Below are positions 60,141-64,000 of a DNA stretch of 64,000 nucleotides, piece by piece. How positions within the stretch are numbered: the stretch's first letter is position 1; each line of letters opens with the position of its first letter. The translations under genes were made by a program, and so were the position numbers. Origin of the DNA: Bacteroidales bacterium (GTDB taxonomy: Bacteria; Bacteroidota; Bacteroidia; Bacteroidales; Muribaculaceae); NCBI GenBank assembly GCA_004557825.1, contig SFFL01000003.1, positions 124,001-188,000 on the forward strand, in the 5' to 3' direction. The notes under the pieces were generated by a model that saw only the letters and a program-made list of their open reading frames with translations, was not told the DNA's origin and did no database searches.

Positions 60141-62582
60141 ATGACTCAATACAACGACTACAATAACGGATACGACGGAGGCTACTCGCCGCGTCGCCCT
60201 CAGCCCTCTTCCGACGACTATTCTCCCGCCGAGAAGCGCCGCCGGCGCAACCGCAAAATCATCGGCTGGATTTGGAAAACATTCACTATCGGGTTCGTTG
60301 CCCTGTTTCTGCTCTTTCTGCTGATTTATAATGGCTGGATAGGGTATATGCCTGAGGTTGAGGAGCTCCTCAATCCTAACGATAAGTTTGCCACCGTGAT
60401 TTATTCGGCCGATGGCGAGGAAATGGGGCGCTACTACCGCAATTCAGGCAACCGCGTCTATGCCGACTATTCCGAGATTTCCCCTTACATCGTCGACGCG
60501 CTGATAGCCACCGAGGATTCCCGCTTTATGGAGCACTCGGGTGTGGATATGCGTGCCTTCGGCCGTGTGTTCGTGAAGACGCTGCTGCTGCGGCAGAAAA
60601 ATGCCGGCGGTGGTTCCACCATCACACAGCAGTTGGCCAAGCAGCTCTATTCACCGCAGACCCGCAGTCTTTTCGACCGTGCGCTGCAGAAGCCTATCGA
60701 ATGGATGATTGCAGTGAAGCTGGAACGCTACTATTCGAAGGATGAGATAATTAAGATGTATCTCAATCAGTTTGACTTTCTCTACAATGCCGTGGGCATC
60801 AAGTCGGCGGCGTATGTATATTTCGGCAAACAGCCCAAGGACCTTACCATCGAGGAGGCTGCCACCTTAGTGGGTATGGTGAAGAATCCGGCCTACTACA
60901 ATCCGGTGCGCCACCGCGAACGCACCCGCGAGCGCCGTAATGTGGTGTTCGAGCAGATGTATAAGAATGGCAAAATCACCCGCGAGCAGCTTGATTCGCT
61001 GCGTCAGTTGCCGCTCGAACTGCACTTCACCCGCGTAGACCATAAGGATGGTCTGGCACCCTACTTCCGCGAGGAGTTGCGCCGTGTGCTCACCGCCAAG
61101 AAGCCGGAACTGTCGGACTATCGCGGCTGGGAGAAGCAGAAATATATCGATGATTCTATAGCCTGGGAAACCAATCCACTGTTCGGCTGGATTGAAAAGA
61201 ATCCTAAGCCCGATGGCTCGAAATATGATCTTTACGCCGATGGCCTGAAGATTCACACCACGATTGACTCGCGCATGCAGCGCTATGCCGAGGAGGCTGT
61301 GAATGAGCATATGTCGCACCTGCAGGAGCTGTTCTTCCGCGAGAAGCGCGGCGCTCGAAATGCTCCCTATACCTCCAATGCTGAGGAACTTGGCAAGGTG
61401 AAGGTGGCCAACCTTATTGAGAAGGCCATCAAGCAGACCGACCGTTACCGCGTGATGAAGCACGCCGGAGCCTCCGATGAGGAAATCCACAAGGCGTTCA
61501 ATACCCCCAGGGAGATGAATGTGTTCTCGTATCACGGTGTGGTTGACACGGTGATGACTCCGCGCGATTCGCTCCTCTACCAGAAGCACTTCCTGCGCAC
61601 CGGCTTTATGTCGATCGACCCCCGCAACGGTTACGTGAAGGCATATGTCGGCGGCCCCGATTTCAATTTCTTCCAGTATGATATGGTTTCGACCGGTCGA
61701 CGTCAGATCGGTTCTACCATCAAGCCGTTCCTCTATACCTATGCTATGGAGGAGGGCTTCACCCCCTGCGACCGTCTGAGCAACACTCAGCCGGAGATTA
61801 TCGACGAATCGGGTAGAATATGGCGCCCCCGCAACTCCGGCAGCAGCCGTGTGGGCGAAATGGTTGACCTGCGCTGGGCGCTTACCTACTCCAACAACTG
61901 GATTTCGGCGCGTCTGATGCAGCAGCTTTCGCCGCAGACGCTCGTGCGCAATATGCACAATTTCGGCATTACCAACACGCTGAATCCCGTGATGTCGATC
62001 TGTCTTGGCTCCTGCGAGGTGTCGGTGCGCGAAATGGTGGGCGCCTACACTGCCTATGCCAACCACGGTATGCGCTCCGAGCCGCTGTATGTCACCTCAA
62101 TCTGCGATGCCAACGGCAATGTGATCTCGGAGTTCTCATCCAACCATACCGAGGTGATTTCGGAAGCGGCTTATGCCAAGATTCTGTCGATGTTGCTGAA
62201 TGTGGTAGACAGCGGTACGGCTAACCGCCTGCGCCGTCCTCCCTTCAATATAATGGGGCAGATGGGCGGCAAAACCGGTACGACCAACTACAACTCCGAT
62301 GCGTGGTTTATGGCTTTCTCACCCGAACTGGTCAACGGTGCCTGGGTGGGCGGCGATGAGCGCTTCATCCACTTCAATTCAATGGCTTCGGGCCAGGGTG
62401 CAGCCGCAGCGCTCCCTATCGTAGGCAAGTATCTGCGTAAGGTCTACAACGACAAATCGCTCCCCTACAGTGAAAATGCCACCTTCAATGTGGACTTCTC
62501 GTCGGTTTGCGACAAAGAATTCTACGACTACGTAGAGGAATCGCCCGAAGTCGAGGAAACCCTCACCGACGTCTTCGACTAA
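60141..62582 (+). CDS. penicillin-binding protein 1A (bifunctional)
   Basis: An 813-residue class A penicillin-binding protein making and cross-linking peptidoglycan. A polar cytoplasmic N-terminus (about 1-45) and one membrane helix (~46-68) lead to a GT51 transglycosylase domain with ATEDSRFMEHSGVDMRAFGR and GGGSTITQQLAKQLYSP. The transpeptidase domain carries the active serine in IGSTIKPFLY (Ser525), SNN in the S-x-N position (TYSNNWIS), and GGKTGTTN. The C-terminus is acidic. Confidence 0.94.
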   Translation: MTQYNDYNNGYDGGYSPRRPQPSSDDYSPAEKRRRRNRKIIGWIWKTFTIGFVALFLLFLLIYNGWIGYMPEVEELLNPNDKFATVIYSADGEEMGRYYRNSGNRVYADYSEISPYIVDALIATEDSRFMEHSGVDMRAFGRVFVKTLLLRQKNAGGGSTITQQLAKQLYSPQTRSLFDRALQKPIEWMIAVKLERYYSKDEIIKMYLNQFDFLYNAVGIKSAAYVYFGKQPKDLTIEEAATLVGMVKNPAYYNPVRHRERTRERRNVVFEQMYKNGKITREQLDSLRQLPLELHFTRVDHKDGLAPYFREELRRVLTAKKPELSDYRGWEKQKYIDDSIAWETNPLFGWIEKNPKPDGSKYDLYADGLKIHTTIDSRMQRYAEEAVNEHMSHLQELFFREKRGARNAPYTSNAEELGKVKVANLIEKAIKQTDRYRVMKHAGASDEEIHKAFNTPREMNVFSYHGVVDTVMTPRDSLLYQKHFLRTGFMSIDPRNGYVKAYVGGPDFNFFQYDMVSTGRRQIGSTIKPFLYTYAMEEGFTPCDRLSNTQPEIIDESGRIWRPRNSGSSRVGEMVDLRWALTYSNNWISARLMQQLSPQTLVRNMHNFGITNTLNPVMSICLGSCEVSVREMVGAYTAYANHGMRSEPLYVTSICDANGNVISEFSSNHTEVISEAAYAKILSMLLNVVDSGTANRLRRPPFNIMGQMGGKTGTTNYNSDAWFMAFSPELVNGAWVGGDERFIHFNSMASGQGAAAALPIVGKYLRKVYNDKSLPYSENATFNVDFSSVCDKEFYDYVEESPEVEETLTDVFD

Positions 62583-62690
62583 TACCGCCCCCTTACCGTC
62601 TGTATCTTACCGCCAGTTGCTTTCGCTTGTTACTGTATGGCGAATTGCCATCGCTTGTTGGCGAATGTAGTACTAATAGTGCGAAAGATA

Positions 62691-62722
62691 TTTGCATATA
62701 TGGGTATTTATCCTTATTTTTG
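62691..62722 (+). promoter_or_regulatory. promoter of hipB
   Basis: TTTG at 62691-62694 and TATTTTTG at 62715-62722 are exactly 20 bases apart. Transcription should start near 62728, inside the right arm of the operator palindrome. Confidence 0.75.
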
Positions 62723-62743
62723 CGTATAAATACCCATATATGC
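62694..62743. promoter_or_regulatory. operator palindrome of the hipBA-like operon
   Basis: Two perfect 18-base inverted arms, 62694-62711 (starting GCATATATGGG) and 62726-62743 (ending CCCATATATGC), flank a 14-base spacer that holds most of the -7 element. The left arm lies between the promoter boxes and the right arm covers the transcription start. This is the expected site for auto-repression by the XRE-type antitoxin. Confidence 0.85.
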
Positions 62744-62747
62744 TAAT

Positions 62748-63071
62748 ATGTTAGAGGAAGATTATATATCCAATCTTGAGATTCTACGGGTTCTAGCCGA
62801 GAGGATGAAGGAGTATAGGCTGGCTTGCAGGTTGAGTCAGCGCGAAATGGCTGAGAAATCGGGAGTGAGCTACACTACGATATGTCGTTTTGAACAGGGG
62901 AAGCACCCCAATATCTCGCTTAGAAACTTCATAGCGTTGCTTCGTCAGGTGGGGATGGAGATGCGGATGATGGAGCAAGTGCTCCCGAAACTGCCCGTGC
63001 CGCCTATGGCTCTTCGCGAAATAAATAAATACATTCCCAAAAGAGTACGCCGCAATGATTCCGCTGATTAA
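62748..63071 (+). CDS. HipB-like XRE-family antitoxin
   Basis: A 107-residue DNA-binding protein. A helix-turn-helix lies at about residues 25-75 (RLSQREMAEKSGVSYTTICR, then FEQGKHPNISLRNFIALLR). It starts at the ATG at 62748, five bases after the operator. It should repress its own operon and neutralise the HipA kinase encoded next. The last codons (NDSAD and stop) are part of a 29-bp duplication spanning the junction with hipA. Confidence 0.88.
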   Translation: MLEEDYISNLEILRVLAERMKEYRLACRLSQREMAEKSGVSYTTICRFEQGKHPNISLRNFIALLRQVGMEMRMMEQVLPKLPVPPMALREINKYIPKRVRRNDSAD

Positions 63072-63108
63072 TGTAAAGCCGCAATGATTCCCTCGATTAA
63101 TGTAATGA
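63051..63108 (+). repeat. 29-bp tandem duplication at the hipB/hipA junction
   Basis: The units at 63051-63079 and 63080-63108 both start CGCAATGATTCC and share ...GATTAATGTAA. The first unit encodes the end of hipB and its TAA. The second contains the ATG of hipA. The first unit also holds ATGATTCCGCTGATTAATG, which would begin MIPLINV but ends after ten codons. Confidence 0.9.
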
Positions 63109-64000
63109 TGTGGGGCCGGAAGGTAGGCTCCCTTGTTGAGGTCGGTACAGGCCGCAACCGTAAGATATGCTTTTACTTCGACCCGTCGTATGTGCGCGGC
63201 GGTCTTGACATAGCACCTTTGCGTGCACCTTTAAAAGGTATCGCCGCGCAGAAGGGTTTACCGATTTATCCGGATAGCGAGCGTCTGTTTGGTGGCCTGC
63301 CATCGTTTGTTGCTGATTCTCTGCCTGACTCCTGGGGCCATTTAGTATTCAGCCGGTGGGCTAACGAGCATAATATCAGTTTAAAACATATTACAGCATT
63401 AGACCGGTTGGCATATACAGGCTGTCGGGGTATGGGCGCGATGGAGTTTATGCCGTCGATATCGCCGGAAATGGAGACCTCCTTTAAGGTAGAAATTGAG
63501 CAGCTGTCGGCGCTGGCTCAAACTGTGCTGGCTCAGGCAAAGAATTTGAAAGCGGAGCTTAGTAACGGTTTTGTTGTGGAAAGCCTATTCCGGGTCGGTA
63601 CGTCGGCCGGCGGCAGAAGGCCGAAAGCGCTGATAAATGTCAACCTTGCCACGGGAGAATGTTTCTCCGGTCAGGTTGCTACCGAGCAGCCGGGCTTTAC
63701 TCCTATGATTATAAAGTTTGATGAGCGGACGGGGTTGCCGACGACACGCATTGAATATGCATACTATCTTATGGCTCGTAGGGCGGGGCTACTTATGAAG
63801 CCTTCGCGACTGCTGGAGGTGAAGGATGGCGTACATTTTCTAACTGAGCGATTCGACCGCATAGGCAATGAAAAGCGGCATGTACAGACTCTCGCTGCAA
63901 TGAATCCGTTGTCGACATCTTATGAAGATTTGTTTAACGTCGCCCGCAAGCTGGAATTACAGCCCGATGAAATGGAACAACTGTTCTTGCAAACAGCCTT
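63084..64000 (+). CDS. HipA-like serine/threonine kinase toxin, 5' part (runs off right edge)
   Basis: About 305 residues of a HipA-family protein. The N-terminal subdomain has MMWGRKVGSL, the family block FGGLPSFVADSLPDSWGHL (HipA: ...F..LLPD.WG), and DRLAYTGCRGMGAMEF. The phosphate-binding loop is TSAGGRRPKALI (about residue 173), with the kinase lysine block MIIKFDE, IEYAYYLMARRAGL and FLTERFDR. HipA kinases phosphorylate aminoacyl-tRNA synthetases and induce growth arrest. The catalytic Asp lies past the window end. The ATG at 63084 is preferred; ATG at 63105 is possible. Confidence 0.85.
   Translation, partial: MIPSINVMMWGRKVGSLVEVGTGRNRKICFYFDPSYVRGGLDIAPLRAPLKGIAAQKGLPIYPDSERLFGGLPSFVADSLPDSWGHLVFSRWANEHNISLKHITALDRLAYTGCRGMGAMEFMPSISPEMETSFKVEIEQLSALAQTVLAQAKNLKAELSNGFVVESLFRVGTSAGGRRPKALINVNLATGECFSGQVATEQPGFTPMIIKFDERTGLPTTRIEYAYYLMARRAGLLMKPSRLLEVKDGVHFLTERFDRIGNEKRHVQTLAAMNPLSTSYEDLFNVARKLELQPDEMEQLFLQTA

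Overview
The window reads as chromosomal DNA of a Bacteroidota bacterium of the order Bacteroidales. The gene set and its rather GC-rich look fit a gut Muribaculaceae-like lineage, but the genus cannot be fixed from this sequence alone. The evidence is: Bacteroidetes-type promoters (TTTG about 19-20 bases upstream of TAnnTTTG) before many genes; almost no Shine-Dalgarno sites; type IX secretion-linked proteins (a DUF5103 plug-like protein and a PorT-like barrel); DUF4492 next to cytochrome bd; DUF4494 next to YggS; and an OmpA-family major outer-membrane protein. No tRNA, rRNA, CRISPR array, insertion sequence or prophage was recognised.

Layout. 1-6.4 kb: 5' part of ilvE, a VanZ-like protein, a TlpA-like lipoprotein, an acyl-CoA ligase with a low-molecular-weight phosphatase, and a secreted endonuclease I. 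6.5-13.8 kb: pckA, an AspT/YidE-type transporter, an MsbA-like ABC exporter, a dehydrogenase resembling 7-alpha-hydroxysteroid dehydrogenase, and thioredoxin. 13.9-24.1 kb: iron alcohol dehydrogenase, the conserved rimP-nusA-infB operon, folK, a KdsD-like isomerase, ribH, an RsmI-type methylase and a YycJ-like hydrolase. 24.2-28.0 kb: a glycosyltransferase 2, polysaccharide deacetylase and ArnT-like trio that looks like an envelope-glycan or lipid A modification module. 28.1-38.4 kb: a PurF-like protein without the usual N-terminal cysteine, an unknown gene overlapping a FecCD-type ABC importer, holA, a TPR/PD40 protein, cstA, a histidinol-phosphatase and mdh. 38.6-47.1 kb: envelope lipoproteins, a repetitive secreted protein, the 2-oxoacid:ferredoxin oxidoreductase operon, a LysM protein and a beta-barrel. 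47.1-57.1 kb: PAP2 phosphatase, T9SS plug-like protein, ung, OmpA, transketolase, a FucP-like sugar transporter, YggS and DUF4494. 56.8-64 kb: DUF4492-cydA-cydB, PBP1A and a HipBA-type toxin-antitoxin pair cut by the window end.

Physiology: pckA, mdh, the ferredoxin-dependent 2-oxoacid oxidoreductase, alcohol dehydrogenase and cytochrome bd together describe an anaerobic fermenter that tolerates traces of oxygen.

The most unusual structural feature is a recurrent pattern of short tandem repeats that begin in the last codons or at the stop codon of a gene and run into the spacer. It is seen at folK, the RsmI gene, the GT2 gene, the FecE-like gene, the PAP2 gene, the MFS gene and the hipB/hipA junction. 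In three cases (RsmI, GT2, PAP2) the duplicated stop codon falls in all three frames. Other points of interest are the hipB operator/promoter, facing promoters with complementary leaders at 56.8 kb, a nearly leaderless kdsD-like gene, a terminator-like hairpin in the rimP-nusA leader, and REP-like palindromes at 4.7 and 39.2 kb.
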